A stretch of 24,113 nt of DNA, taken from NCBI GenBank assembly GCA_003427395.1, contig BFEA01000678.1, forward strand, positions 639,385 through 663,497, given 5' to 3'. Made by a program: the position numbers and the translations under genes. Below, in pieces: positions 1 through 10,639 of the stretch. Under the pieces are notes generated by a model. It saw nothing but the letters and a program-made list of their open reading frames with translations, was not told the origin of the DNA and ran no database searches. The first letter of the stretch is position 1. Each line of letters opens with the position of its first letter. This DNA comes from Chara braunii. Lineage: Eukaryota; Streptophyta; Charophyceae; Charales; Characeae.

Positions 1-36
<36 letters not shown>
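1..36. repeat. (TC)n microsatellite
   Basis: Eighteen uninterrupted TC dinucleotides open the window, so the tract probably extends further left. It is simple sequence with no coding content. Confidence 0.97.
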
Positions 37-39
<3 letters not shown>

Positions 40-1390
40 GTCTGCAGATACTGAGAAGTCAGGTAGCGAGAGGGTGAGGGAGAGATGGTGGACTTAGAAG
101 AGGAAGAAGAAGAACTCTCGCGTCAGGATTCAGGCGGACAATCCAATCCTCTTTGCTAGGTGGAGCCCGCCCTAGATGAACACGACACAAAAAGTTGTGG
201 CTCTCATGTGTGTGTCTCTTTTTTTTTTCTTTTTTTTTTATGTGTCTCTCTCATGTGGTTGAAGGTGGGCGGTTCGCCACCAAAAAACTTGGGAAAAGAA
301 TCTAGAAGATGCAACGCATTCAGTACTTCAGAATGACCCTTCATCGATCTCCTTTCTCTGGAGTATTTTGGAATTAATTTTCTATCTTAAATAGCATTTT
401 ATTTACTAGTTTTACTACTGCTTCTATTTAACTAGTCTATACTTCAGTTGATCATTGAAAAACAGAGCTCACAATGAGGCATCCATTTCGTGTGAGTTCC
501 ACCATCGGCAAATCACATGAGCAACAATGAGGTCATACTCGCACTAGCACTTTTTCAAATGTACTTGATGGCAATTACAGGCAGACCTGGATGCGGTCAG
601 AGCTGAGTCAAAAAGTTCCTACCGTCTTCCCCCCCCCCGAACATACCGCACCCTGATAATGAATGTATAGGAGCGATGGTGCCAGTCCGGTACAGCCATA
701 ATGAGGGTGCTTTGTGTTCGGGGGAAGATGGTAGTGTGAATATGGGGCTCGTTAGACACTCCTCGGGCGAAGATGGCCCGAGGGATTTTCCTTTGGGTCA
801 CCCGAGAGAATTTCGGCCGTCGTTCCACTCTTCCTCGGAACGGTCTTCTGAAGAGGATTCCTAGGGAGGGCCCGCGGCCACTCACATAATATTATTGCCA
901 ACCGTGGGGTGGGGTGGGGTTGGTGGTCCATGGGCTCCTGTCCGTGTGGACGGGCGTGGTCCAGCTTCGAGTGGCGGGAAATTTCAAATCTTCACGGCGA
1001 CCCATGAAAAAATAAAATGAAACGCACGGACGTCCTGGTTCAAAATTCAAAATTTGAATGACGCTGTTGGGGTTAGGGCGGTTCGTCGTGTGGCTGCGGC
1101 GGCTGGTGGAGGACGTCAGAAAGGAAGATCCTTCCACTGTGCGTTGGCGGGGTTGGCGTGAGTACTGCATGCGGCCAGGCAAGGAAGACGTCCCACCTGA
1201 AGACGCCATCGCCGTTGTCCTCGGGGCCCGTGTGTGCGGAGAGTAGCGGAGTGCGTCGTGTAGGCTGCTTCAGTGGCCTTGGTTGCGTGATCACCGTCCA
1301 TCTCCAATGGTGCGGTTTGCTGGTCCAGTGGAACTTCGGCGGAGTCTATCGCCATCGTTGACGGTGATTTCTTCTGCATGTTTGGTGGCG
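37..1390. other. Non-coding stretch left of the transposase
   Basis: No convincing gene was seen. Short open frames exist on both strands but none shows a known motif or protein-like composition. The stretch holds a T-rich tract near 219-239 flanked by repeated CTCTCATGTG-type sequence, a run of ten C at 629-638, GGGGT repeats near 904-920, and a small 7-bp inverted repeat (ATTCAAA/TTTGAAT, 1045-1059). The right part may be the 5' flank of the Harbinger-type element, but no terminal inverted repeat could be fixed by eye. Confidence 0.6.
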
Positions 1391-2731
1391 ATGGAGGGCG
1401 GCAGCAGTGACGAGCGTGGGAAGTTGACAACGGCTGAGAGGACGGCAGTGGCAGCGGCCGTTACCGCGGTCCTCTTCCGTTGTCAGGTGGAGAGTATGGT
1501 GGGGAGAATGAAAGTGCAGATCCACGCGCGGAGGAGGAAGGATCCATTTTATGGCGGTGGAAGGGTTGGACACCGCCGCCATCTGCGATGTCGTCTTTCA
1601 GGTGTGCTGCACCTTGGGTTGAGGAGTTCTTCCCAGAACGACGCCCAGGTGGCGGATGAAAAGAAGGACGAGGGGGCGTGAGAGGATCTGCGGCAATGCA
1701 ACGACGCGGAGAAGGATTACTTTCGAGACAAGTTGCGCATGTCACCACGTGTCTTCGGTGAGATTGCAGAAGCTTTGTCGCCCTTCCTGCAGCGGCGTGT
1801 GACATTCTACAGGGACCCGTTGCAGCCTGATCAGATCGTCGCCTACGCGTTGTATCGTGGGTGTCGGGGGAGACGTACGAGAGCATCACGTGAAACTTAG
1901 GCATCGACAAAGCTTTAGGTTTGGTGGCGGTGCGGGACGTGACTGGGGCGTTGCTGACGGTCTACTGTGAGAAGATATCATGGCCTACGGGGATGCGCAA
2001 GTCGGTTGTCCTTCGTGCTTTCGCTGAAAAGGGTTTCCCCAACTGCCATGGGTGCATCGACTGCACTCGTGTCTACATTGACAAGCCGGCCAACGCCCCT
2101 TGTGAGGACTACTACGATTGGAAACAACGTTTCTCAATCATCGCGCAGGTTGACGTCGATCTGAACTTGCGTGTGCTGGACGTCTTCGTCGGATATCCAG
2201 GAAGTTGCCATGATGCCAGGATCATTCATTTGTCGAGTCTATGGGCGCGTGCCGAGGCCGGTGAACTTTTCATGGGACCGCCTGTGACGCTCCCCTTCGC
2301 CGTCCAGACGAACGGCTACCTGTTGGGCGACAATGGTTACCCACAGTCTGAATGGATAGTTGTTCCCTATGGCTGCACTACTCATCCCCCGTCAGAGATG
2401 TGGTTCGACAACAAACAGAAGACCGTGAGGGGGGCAATTGAGAGGGCTTTCGACAGACTGAAGAGGACGTGGAGGTTGTTCCTGCGGTCACATAACGGAC
2501 ATGAAGATGTTGCCACAACAGTTTGTCGTTGTCTGCATTCTCCACAACCTAGTCATCGACGTGGGCATCCCGTTCAACGACAATTTGTTGTGGGACGTGG
2601 ATGCAAACGGAGTGCGCCGTCGTTTGGATCTCGGAATCCAGCGTCCCTTGAGGCCGGTGTGCATGAAGAGCTTGATGGAAGATGCAATAATTCTAAGGGA
2701 CGCACTATCGGAGAGGATAAGTGGCCAGTGA
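1391..2731 (+). pseudogene. PIF/Harbinger-type DDE transposase, decayed
   Basis: This would encode the nuclease that cuts and moves a PIF/Harbinger DNA transposon in the nucleus. The chosen start is the ATG at 1391. The frame runs to a TGA at 1679-1681, continues in the same frame to about 1856, shifts, passes a TGA at 1891-1893 and stays open to about 2485. A second shift leads to the C-terminal part ending at 2731. The catalytic residues of the DDE_Tnp_4 fold are all visible: Asp in CIDCTRVYID (codon 2059), the GYPGSCHDARI block, Asp in LLGDNGYP (codon 2329), and Glu in RGAIERAFDRLKRTW (codon 2440). A hydrophobic VVVCILHNLVI segment, typical of the family C-terminus, follows near 2519-2551. 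About 447 codons is a normal family length. Two stops and two frameshifts make it non-functional as it stands; the family assignment is firm. Confidence 0.9.
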
Positions 2732-4052
2732 CAACGATCGACCGTGGAGTGGTTGTGACGGCGGACTTGGAGGCGAAGGTCGTTCACCATGTTTGTTTTG
2801 AGAGCGTCGCTTGTTCATCTTCTCGGATCAGGGCAGAGGATGTTCGTAATTACACGTGTTTGTCAGAGTTCTTTTTTGCATCATCATTTGGGTACGGTGT
2901 CGCCGCAGGCGGAATTGCAGTCCTCTGTTGCCGTCGTAGGACGCCATGTCGCACACACGTATCATGGGCTGGCGGTTTTTTGTTCGCATTCGTCGTAGCC
3001 ATGCGCCGGTTCGTATGTTTGTCGGTCGTATTGTTTTTTGTCGGTACTCCTTACCGCACGTGGCATTCGGCCCCTCTGTCGGAAATTCTGATTTTTCTCA
3101 GATCCAATTCATAAACTTTTGTTGCACACGACCGTATGTTGATGTTTTTGATGACGTGGCGTGGTGTGCGTTGTGCTTTTTCAACACGTTATATAAATTG
3201 TTATTTGATTGTGTTACATTTTTATTTTTTTCCTAAGTTCTTCTCGTCTCTTGTCATTTTATGAATTTATTGGTTCTGTTTAACACGTTATAGCATTATG
3301 TTGCGGGTCGAGGTGATTCTGAAGCATGCATGTGCGCCTTCGTGTTGCGTTTGTGTGCCTGTCTACTCGAAAAGTGCATGTGCGATTTAGTGTTGTAACC
3401 GCAAATGATTTTGCATCTTTTGGCGTGTGCGTGTCCGAACGTGTGATGGGCATCTCCTGCATACAAGCATCAGTGGCCAATGCACGACGTCCTCTTTTTC
3501 GACACACAATAAACATAGTTGGACAATGACGAGAAAGGGAGCGGTGAATCTAAGGAACGCATGGCACACGAACACGAACAATCCTTAAAACAAATGGATG
3601 CGCAACAAACACCCAATGTCATGGAAAGCATACATCACAAAGGTCGTCTTCGATGGCAAATCATGCATGGCAAAGCGAGACAATCGAAAGGCGTTCATTA
3701 CATGACAAATTGCATGCATGACGCTCGCACAAAGACCATACACTTGCACTTGTGAACAGACCAAAGTCCCGTGGTTGAAAACCGCCAACAATTTGTGCAT
3801 GGCTAAAAAATAAAACATGGTGCAGGATTTAAGAGCTTGCACCCTGGCACAGACCCCAAGAATGCACAAATCCGTTGACATTTGCCATCACACATGATGA
3901 CACTCCCCCCCCCACCTTAAGAGGGGACGTCGACACCCCCAACGTGTGTGACCAGCCGCACAAGCACAAAGTGAGCAACCGACCACCGACCATCCTTCGT
4001 CCCCTGCGAGGCAGCACACTCCGCGGCCGGGCCCGACGCCCCTGACGAAGCA
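2732..4052. other. Non-coding spacer between two convergent genes
   Basis: No gene was recognised. The left half is T-rich and would hold the 3' untranslated region of the transposase. The right half has many GCATG/CATGC words and a C-run near 3905-3914. Because the genes on either side converge, both 3' ends should lie here. Small open frames on both strands look random. Confidence 0.6.
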
Positions 4053-4766
4053 TCATTTGGCGTTGTCTCGCAACGTCAGCTTCACTTGTCTATCCCTCTC
4101 CACTGTTGTTCTCGCTAACAGGTTTATCTTCTCCTCCTCTGGGGGGGCAATGCCAAACAAGTCCAACAATTTAGCATCCATTGGCGACGAAAGAGTGGTG
4201 TCATGTCCGAAAGTGATGCCGCAGGATGCCCAGTCCGGCATATATACAGGTGGGTCTGCCCACGTCATGGCGGGCTTACCCATCCTCTCCGAGATGACAG
4301 TGGCTGCCTGAAGGATATGGCAACGACCATCGAACGACCGATGCATGGACACCACCAGTGTCGGCTTCGAGGTGAGCTGAACGAACAAGAATGTGTCGAA
4401 ATGGGAACGCAGATCATCCCCCCTCATCCCCATGAACCATGCGCCACATCGTTGCTACAAGTAGAACCCTCACAACCTTGGCGACATTCTTCAGCCTGTT
4501 GTACGAGACGTGCTCGCCGTCGATCCCCTCCGACAGAGTGATGGCACTCGTGAAGGCACCCACCAAGCGCTGCACGTTCACCTCTTGGTAGCATGCCAAC
4601 TCGTCGTCCTCGTGCCTGTCCTCGATATTCGCGCCGACGAACCAAATGGGGAGCATCATGTCCATCTCCAGTGTGATGTGGTAGACAGCGAGGCTGACAC
4701 AAGTGCGCCGGTCCTCTCCAAACCATATGACGCGGACAATGTCCGTTGCCTTGTGGTTGAGCACGT
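4053..4766 (-). pseudogene. Unrecognised protein, C-terminal part, cut by the retrotransposon
   Basis: About 238 codons read leftward from 4766 to a TGA at 4053-4055. The frame changes once, in a six-C run at 4418-4423 (G-run on the coding strand), where one G too many separates the two open parts. The composition is protein-like (for example WFGEDRRTCVSLAVYHITLE and FGIAPPEEEKINLLARTTVE), but I cannot name a domain. It faces the Harbinger transposase tail to tail. PIF/Harbinger elements normally carry a second, Myb/SANT-like protein needed for transposition, so this may be its C-terminal part; the SANT region would lie in the missing N-terminus. Coding sequence stops exactly where the 5' LTR begins, so the upstream part should resume beyond the right end of the retrotransposon, outside this window. 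Confidence 0.55.
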
Positions 4767-4768
4767 TG

Positions 4769-4798
4769 TCAGGCGGCCACAAGCAGTGCGCCGCCTGA
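4769..4798 (+). other. Inverted repeat at the LTR start
   Basis: TCAGGCGG (4769-4776) and CCGCCTGA (4791-4798) form a perfect 8-bp stem around a 14-nt loop. The same stem occurs in the 3' LTR at 23276-23305, while three loop positions differ between the two copies. Confidence 0.8.
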
Positions 4799-5739
4799 AA
4801 TCTGCGGTTTGGGGACTTAGGCTCAGGGACAAGTCCGTGTTTTGACGGTACTCTGGTATGACCAGGCAACAAAAATTAGGGGAACTCAGGGCACCCCAGA
4901 TTTGGGCGCACTGAACCTTACGAGTAACCCTCAGGGATGGCAAAATGGGTAGCCGCTCCCGGCATATCTAGGGACCGTCATTTCATCCCGATCCGAGGCT
5001 AGGCCTCGAATGGCCGGCCGCAAGGGGGCATCGCGGGGACTAACCTCACTGCAACGTTTTTGCAGCATACGACCGTGGCCGAAATGAGGCCTCAATTGTT
5101 TGTCTATTTTAGTACCCTAACTAAAGATGGGGAAGAGGGATTAAGACCAGTGCGGGAGAAGAGAAAAACATAATATCCCTTAATTTNTTTATTTTTCACG
5201 GCATTTAATTCAAGGGGGTTTACCCTTATTATTTTATGATTCCCGACAATGAAATTAAAAACATAGAAAGAGATTAAAAATGGTAAAAGAGAAAAGAAAC
5301 AGAAGGAATTCGGCCATTTATTTAAACTTTCTCGGAATCTAATTTTGGGGAACTTACAGTTGATTTACTATTTCCGACAATAGAATTAAGGAAATGGAAG
5401 AATGATGAAAAACGATGAAAGGGACGGGAACCCATGATTATTGGGAGATTGGCCTAATTTCGCCTCGATTACCCGCCATCAGCCCTGACCCCGGATTGAA
5501 CATTTTCCCCGGATTTTAACAGTTTTCACTACTGCCGATGGTTGAGGTTCCCTGCATCGCTTTCGCTGGTTTGCTTGATTACTAACACTACCACAGTTGG
5601 GATGTTNTGAGAGCGGGAGACGCATGGACAGGTGCTACCTTGGGTCGACTATGATGTTTGGTTCGTTGCGGGTACGAGGGATGTTACNGAGTGGCTACGT
5701 CCTACGGTGTCTGACGTGCNTCAGGTACGGTATGGGCCC

Positions 5740-6220
5740 GGTGACAGTTGTTTCACTACGGTGACTTATTTTCAGGTTTGGGATAGCTGCGGTGATTTAT
5801 TCTCAGGACCGGGGCCACTACGACAGTTATTCCNGGTTTGGAACCTTGACGNNAGTTTGTTTTCCANGCCTNCNGCCACTGCAGCGGTATATTTCTGGTT
5901 CGGTATGGGGCCGGCGTCAGTGTGTTTCAGGCATGAGGCCACTACGGCGTCTCGTTTTCAGGGTCAGAACCCTCGTAGTGATTTATTTTCAGGTCTGGAA
6001 CCACCNCGGTAGCTNAGTTCNGGTTNGGAACCGGCACCGTTACANCAATTGTTTCAGGCTCNNTGTGGGTTCGGCATCAGCTTATTTCAGGTTTTGCGNT
6101 GGTTAANGCTCCCGCGGTGATTAACTCTCAGGTCCGGAACTGCTANANCATTTTACGACAGGTCCGGAACTAGAGCAGCNGGTCGACTCGGGTTCGGATN
6201 TAGGACGACACTGGCACGGT
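5740..6220 (+). repeat. Degenerate array of about 31-bp units in the 5' LTR
   Basis: Units of the form GGTGAYTTATTYTCAGG followed by GGAACCACTAC-like sequence recur about 12 to 14 times. Two adjacent units, 5760-5790 and 5791-5821, are exactly 31 nt each; others vary in length. Many single Ns fall here, as expected if reads from many near-identical units were merged. The open frames across it reflect the repeat and are not taken as genes. Confidence 0.75.
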
Positions 6221-6778
6221 GCGGATTGTTGCAATTCTGAACTTCATAATTAGCNTCGGTGCGGCGGCCTAAGACTGGTANGANTGCAGATTCGTCACTC
6301 CTGGCGNTGGTGTGGTATTACCTCANGGCTGATGCTGATACGATGCTCCTATGGCANGTCTTGGTGTGTAATACTGATCTGGTCCAAATCGGCTACGTCG
6401 CGGTAATAGGCCTGGTTCATGATCACTCCGGTCCTATATTCTTACATCGGCGTAAACCTGCCGCANCGGCTCTCTGTCGACAGTGGAGACTCACAGCGAA
6501 CGCAACATGCTATTCTGATACNGAAANAGAGTGGTAAGGGTGNACCAGTTGGGACTGTTGGGGCATACTAAGTNACCTNGGATTCNACCTCNCCGGAGTA
6601 ACAGCGGTATCGGCTGCAGGCCGCTGGGGCTCTATATGGCGCTGCACTGGCGCTGGGCCTGGGAGCTTTGAGCCCGTTTTATACCTCTAGTCTGCCAAGG
6701 CCTACGGGCCGGGACTGGGCCGAGGTCCACGCTCGGGTGGACTGGGGAACCATATAGGGAAGACGGTCAAAAAAAAAA

Positions 6779-7786
6779 GGAGAAGTGAGCAAGGTGTACC
6801 CGCGACACGAAGCTCGGAGTGGAGGCATCGGCGCTCAGGCGGTTGCATCGCGGGGGAGGGGAGAGCACGGGAGGAGGCAGTTGGCAAGCGAACGAATGCG
6901 GAGCGTGCTAGGTGTCCGCAGCGGGGAAAGTGTACGCGCGGAAATCTCGGTTGGCAGGCGGATGCGGGGCGTCAGAGATAGAACGGTCGAGGGGTAGAGA
7001 ACGGAGGAGAAGGGAAAGTGTGCCGGGCGTACACAGTCCCCGCCAGTACTTCGTGCACGGATTGAACAGCCCGGTGGGGCATGGAGGATACGAAAGGAGG
7101 GAGTGTTCAAGGTGTACACTACGGATTAGCAGTTGACGGGAGGCATTCAGCGTGCCCAGCGATCGCGGAGCTCGGGTGCTTGTCCCTGTGTTGATCAGCG
7201 AAGAAACTACTAGCTAAGTGGCTTGAAGAAGGGGGTCTATCAATCGGACTGGTCGGTGAGGGGGAAGAGTATCTGAGGAGAAGTGAGCAAGGTGTACCCG
7301 CGACACGAAGCTCGGAGTGGAGGCATCGGCGCTCAGGCGGTTGCACCGCGGGCGAGGGGAGAGCACGGGAGGAGGCAGTTGGCAAGCGAACGAATGCGGA
7401 GCGTGCTAGGCGTCCGCAGCGCGGAAAGTGTACGCGCGGAAAGCTCGGTTGGCAGGCGGATGCGGGGCGTCAGAGATACAACGGTCGAGGGGTAGAGAAC
7501 GGGGGAGAAGGGAAAGTGTGCCAGGCGTACACAGTCCCCGCCAGTACTTCATGCACAGATTGAACAGCCCGGTGGGGCATGGAGGATACGAAAGGAGGGA
7601 GTGTTNAAGGTGTACACTACGGATTAGCAGTTGACGGGAGGCATTCAACGTGCCCAACGATCGNGGAGCTCGGGTGCTTGTCCCTGTGTTGATCAGCGAA
7701 GAAATTACTAGCTAAGCGGCTTGAAGAAGGGGGTCCATCAATCGGACTGGTCGGTGAGGGGGAAGAGTATCTGAGGAGAAGTGAGC
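6779..7786 (+). repeat. 498-bp tandem duplication in the 5' LTR
   Basis: The segment starting GGAGAAGTGAGCAAGGTG at 6779 repeats at 7277, and its first 12 nt (GGAGAAGTGAGC) recur at 7775. The period is 498 bp both times, giving two full copies plus a stub. The copies differ by scattered substitutions, mostly transitions. Being a multiple of three, the unit yields paired look-alike ORFs on both strands that should not be mistaken for gene families. Confidence 0.92.
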
Positions 7787-8280
7787 TGATTTTTATTTAT
7801 ACTTATTTATTTTGATTAATGCACCTGGCTCTGGAAACGACCAGGTGCATCCAAATATGAGGCGAGAGCTGCGNAGCAGTGAAACAGGCGTGAAAGTCAA
7901 CAAGAGAGGGGAAGTAACAGTAAGACAGAGGGTGAAAGGGGCNTCGAAGGCGCGGCGTGCACAGCGATAGGCGACGTGGTGATAGGGACATTGAGGGGGA
8001 GTGAACTGACGCCCCTTGTACTACNGACGGGGTTTTATCAGCCCAGTTGAGTCTGAATGNCGGTGCCTTCGTCATGAGCTCGCTGGTNGGACTCGAATGA
8101 AGGCCAGGTGCGGTAGGNNTGAGTTTAAGCGATCGGGCANGATCGGGAGTGGCAATGAGAGTGATTAGTGAAAGCGCTGGCNCCTAGATCTGCCTTTCAG
8201 CTAGTCAGGCGTTCCGNTCGCTCGCNAGAACAGCTCCCCGATCGACTAATTGCGCTTTCCCGTTGCTCGGGCAGGAGGCT

Positions 8281-8545
8281 CNGTTCNGTGATCAGCCNTT
8301 TCTNCTGCGAGCAGGTACATGCCACTTGTACACCCGGTGGAAANGAGACTTGTGGCTTTACGCTGACGTGATCGGCCATTCCCGCTGCGAGCAGGCACAC
8401 NNCACCTNTACACCCANTGGAAACGAGACTCGCTGCTTTACATTGATGGGATCAGGCATTTCTGCTACGAGCGGGTACATCCCATGTTCATACGTGGTGG
8501 GTATGAGGCTTGTTGCTTTTTACTAATGAGGTCAGCCATTACCAC
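8281..8545 (+). repeat. 80-bp tandem repeat in the 5' LTR
   Basis: The GATCRGCC-type word occurs at 8290, 8370, 8450 and, as GGTCAGCC, at 8530, a period of 80 bp. Each unit also carries CTGCGAGCAGG, ACACCCGGTGGAAA and a GCTTTAC block, with divergence increasing in the last copy. A shorter decayed copy seems to precede the array near 8240. Several Ns lie in it. Confidence 0.85.
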
Positions 8546-8715
8546 CTTGGACGGATGCATATCTCTTTCTTTTCTTTTGATATGTCTGAAACTTGGTATC
8601 TCCTCGTTGAGGAGATCGGCTATATTATTCCCGATCTGATGAGAGTTGTAGCTTAAGCTGAATGGTGTTGACCGTTTCCACCTATAACGTGAACTGCCAC
8701 CTTCATGACACTGCT

Positions 8716-8880
8716 CAGGAAGAGAAAGAGGAGAGTGAGACTGTTAACGCAAAGAGGTGACAGAGAGAGGGAGAGACAGGCAGCACACATACAGAGAGAA
8801 AAGAGAGAGAAAGGAGAGAGAGGGAAACTCTGCGCTGAGAATGACTGAGAGAAACACTACAGAAAGAGAGAGACCGTGAA
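8716..8880 (+). repeat. GA-rich low-complexity tract in the 5' LTR
   Basis: Repeated GAGAGA and AGAAAGAGAG words dominate. The minus-strand ORF here is Ser/Leu-rich only because of the CT repeats and is not a gene. GA/CT tracts can act as promoter elements in plants, but nothing here proves that role. Confidence 0.75.
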
Positions 8881-9386
8881 AACGAGATGCGGATGAAGCA
8901 TGAACCTCTCTCGGATGAGACAAAAGTCAACTGGTCGGCGCTATGAGCGGCCTTCTCAAACGAGTACTGGCTACACTGCAATTGAACAGGCTAGCGTGGG
9001 CTTTCAAATCGGGTTTTGTTTTAAATTATTTTCTCATTATTGGATAGTTTAGCTTCTAAAACAGGCTGTGTGAGAGCGGATGAGTGGGCAACAGTGGAAG
9101 CGTACTCTNNAGGTCCTTTCCAAACGGTCATTCGANCANCGCTCAAAGGTTGACATGATCTTTTCTGCATACTCACACACTTCGAACCCAAACGGTGAGG
9201 GCTTGCTCACAGAAAGGCCAGTGAGTAGGCCGATGATTACTCATTTATGCAAACATTAATTATTATTGTTNANTAGACAAAAAAAAGACAACTGTATGTT
9301 TCCTGACAGCACTCCGAGGTGTGTGTGCTTGTACAAGTCATCATGAAAGAGGTCTGAATCGACGAGTGTTAACTCCCCAGTCCTCA

Positions 9387-9590
9387 TATGAAAGGGCATT
9401 GTTTTCACTCGCTGTTGTGCACGCTGATCACAGTGAAAAGGGCCATGATTTCACTTCCCCTTGTTTTCGCTGATCACAGTAAGAGTTCTATTGGACCTTG
9501 TATTCATTTGCTGATGTATTTGCTGACCACGGTGGAAAGAGTTTTATTTTCACTTGTTGCTGCATTTGTTAGTNATAATGAATGAGGTCT
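9387..9590 (+). repeat. Imperfect 46-55-bp repeats near the LTR 3' end
   Basis: The word CTGATCACAGTGAAA and close variants occur three times (about 9421, 9467 and 9523), each followed by TTTTATTTCACTT-like and TTGTTTTCGCT-like blocks. Unit length drifts from about 46 to 55 nt. It lies less than 200 nt before the end of the 5' LTR. Confidence 0.65.
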
Positions 9591-9739
9591 TGTGGTGACG
9601 CATGATCAACGGGCGTTACGACCTCTTCTCACCCTGCTGATCGCTGAAGACCTCGGAAGCGGGCGCGGCGAGTGACAGGCGTCGTGGCCCTTGGCTACAA
9701 CGAACAGCAGGAGCCCCTCCCCGGGTATCCTCACAATTT

Positions 9740-9760
9740 TGGCGTCGTTGCCGGGGATGG
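9740..9760 (+). other. Primer binding site, tRNA-Asp type
   Basis: The sequence TGGCGTCGTTGCCGGGGAT differs at one position from the complement of the 3' end of a plant tRNA-Asp (TGGCGCCGTTGCCGGGGAT). This is where the host tRNA would prime minus-strand DNA synthesis. It starts 4 nt after the CACA that ends the 5' LTR, a normal spacing. Athila- and Tat-group plant elements use this primer. Confidence 0.88.
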
Positions 9761-10399
9761 GACTGCACCCCCAAGGCCGCGGCCTTCCCCAATTAGCGGG
9801 GGTGCGCGGGCTGATTAGTCCATGCACTAATTAGTTCGTTTTCTTGATTAGTTGTGTTTTTGATTAATTTTTGAATTAGTTTTTTTTAGATACCTCATAA
9901 TCGCGGGTTTTCTCGCGAAGGACGCAGAGGCCAAAGTTCGTTCGCTCGAGGAGGCGAACTTTACGAGACGTATCTTGCTGAAATCTAACGGTCAGATTTT
10001 GAGATAACGAATTTTCTTCAATTTTCTATTTATTAATTCAAAATTTTCAGTTTTCTTTTTTTAATTTTTGCGGAAAATTGGTTCATTATTTTGGAATAAC
10101 CCCTTGGACCAAATTTGTTTAGTTTATTTTTCCCGTCGTTTTGATACCTTGGACGGGGCAAACGGAGGTAGTTAGAGGCAAGAACGGAATGTAACAGCTA
10201 AGAAAAAGAGATAAAACAAAAATTAAAAATATAATTTCTTTTGAATTTCGTGTAAAATACTGTAAAAGGGATTAAGAAAAAGTGATCCTTCAAGGTTATC
10301 GCAGATTTCGAGTGGAGTTAACGGAAAAATTTTGGGAAGGGATGAGTTTTGGAGGTGAGCGTGCGGTTGCGCAAGAAGCTCCCAAATCCCTAGTTAGTT

Positions 10400-10431
10400 A
10401 AACCCTAATTAGGGGAAACCCTAGTTAGGGG
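10400..10431 (+). repeat. Two 16-bp telomere-like palindromic units
   Basis: AAACCCTAATTAGGGG (10400-10415) is followed directly by AAACCCTAGTTAGGGG (10416-10431). The first holds a perfect 12-nt palindrome, CCCTAATTAGGG. It resembles head-to-head telomere repeats but is far too short to be a telomeric tract. Confidence 0.8.
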
Positions 10432-10639
10432 AAGACTTATTCGGGGTTTTTGAGTCGGATAACAACCTCGAAGAAGAAGCAAATATACGTGAAATACTTT
10501 GCCTTTTGTATTTTTAGGCATTTTCCCTTTTTTGTATAATTAATTTAAAGAAAATACTAAAAATAGGGGAAAAGAATTAATTAAATTTTATTTTATTTCT
10601 AAAAATTCTGATGTCTTTTCTTTCGGGTTGTTGAGCTAG

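Larger units (their letters stand above)
1391..4766. mobile_element. Candidate Harbinger-type DNA transposon, interrupted
   Basis: The transposase on the plus strand and the truncated convergent gene on the minus strand together look like the two-gene layout of a PIF/Harbinger element. The bounds given are only those of the coding parts. Terminal inverted repeats and the expected 3-bp target duplication were not located, and the right part lies beyond the LTR element. Treat the unity of the element as inference. Confidence 0.45.
4767..9735 (+). repeat. 5' LTR, about 4.97 kb
   Basis: The left edge is set by where the match to the 3' copy begins (TGTCAGG). The right edge is set by TCCTCACA just before the primer binding site. 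Start and end form a short imperfect inverted repeat (TGTCAGG against CCTCACA), with the usual TG...CA ends. The first 840 bp align with the 3' LTR without net length change. The LTR contains a 31-bp degenerate array, a 498-bp tandem duplication, an 80-bp array, a GA-rich tract and a roughly 50-bp array. Transcription should start inside it, but I could not assign a TATA box or start site. It holds many single Ns. Short ORFs inside are not supported as genes. Confidence 0.85.

Noticed and set aside
619-885. Minus-strand open frame of 88 codons and overlapping plus-strand frame
   Set aside because: No motif, composition follows local repeats (poly-C and GGGCGAAGATGGCCCG words); no support as a gene.
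1461-1910. Minus-strand open frame of 149 codons
   Set aside because: It lies opposite the transposase, whose catalytic motifs are on the plus strand; Arg/Pro/His-rich mirror sequence.
4510-4845. Plus-strand open frame across the LTR start
   Set aside because: Shadow of the minus-strand gene, and it runs over the insertion point.
5632-6537. Plus-strand open frames with many unknown residues
   Set aside because: Products of the degenerate 31-bp array and Ns; repeat-driven with no protein-like conservation.
6702-7657. Paired ORFs that look like a small gene family
   Set aside because: They are the same frames seen twice because of the 498-bp duplication.
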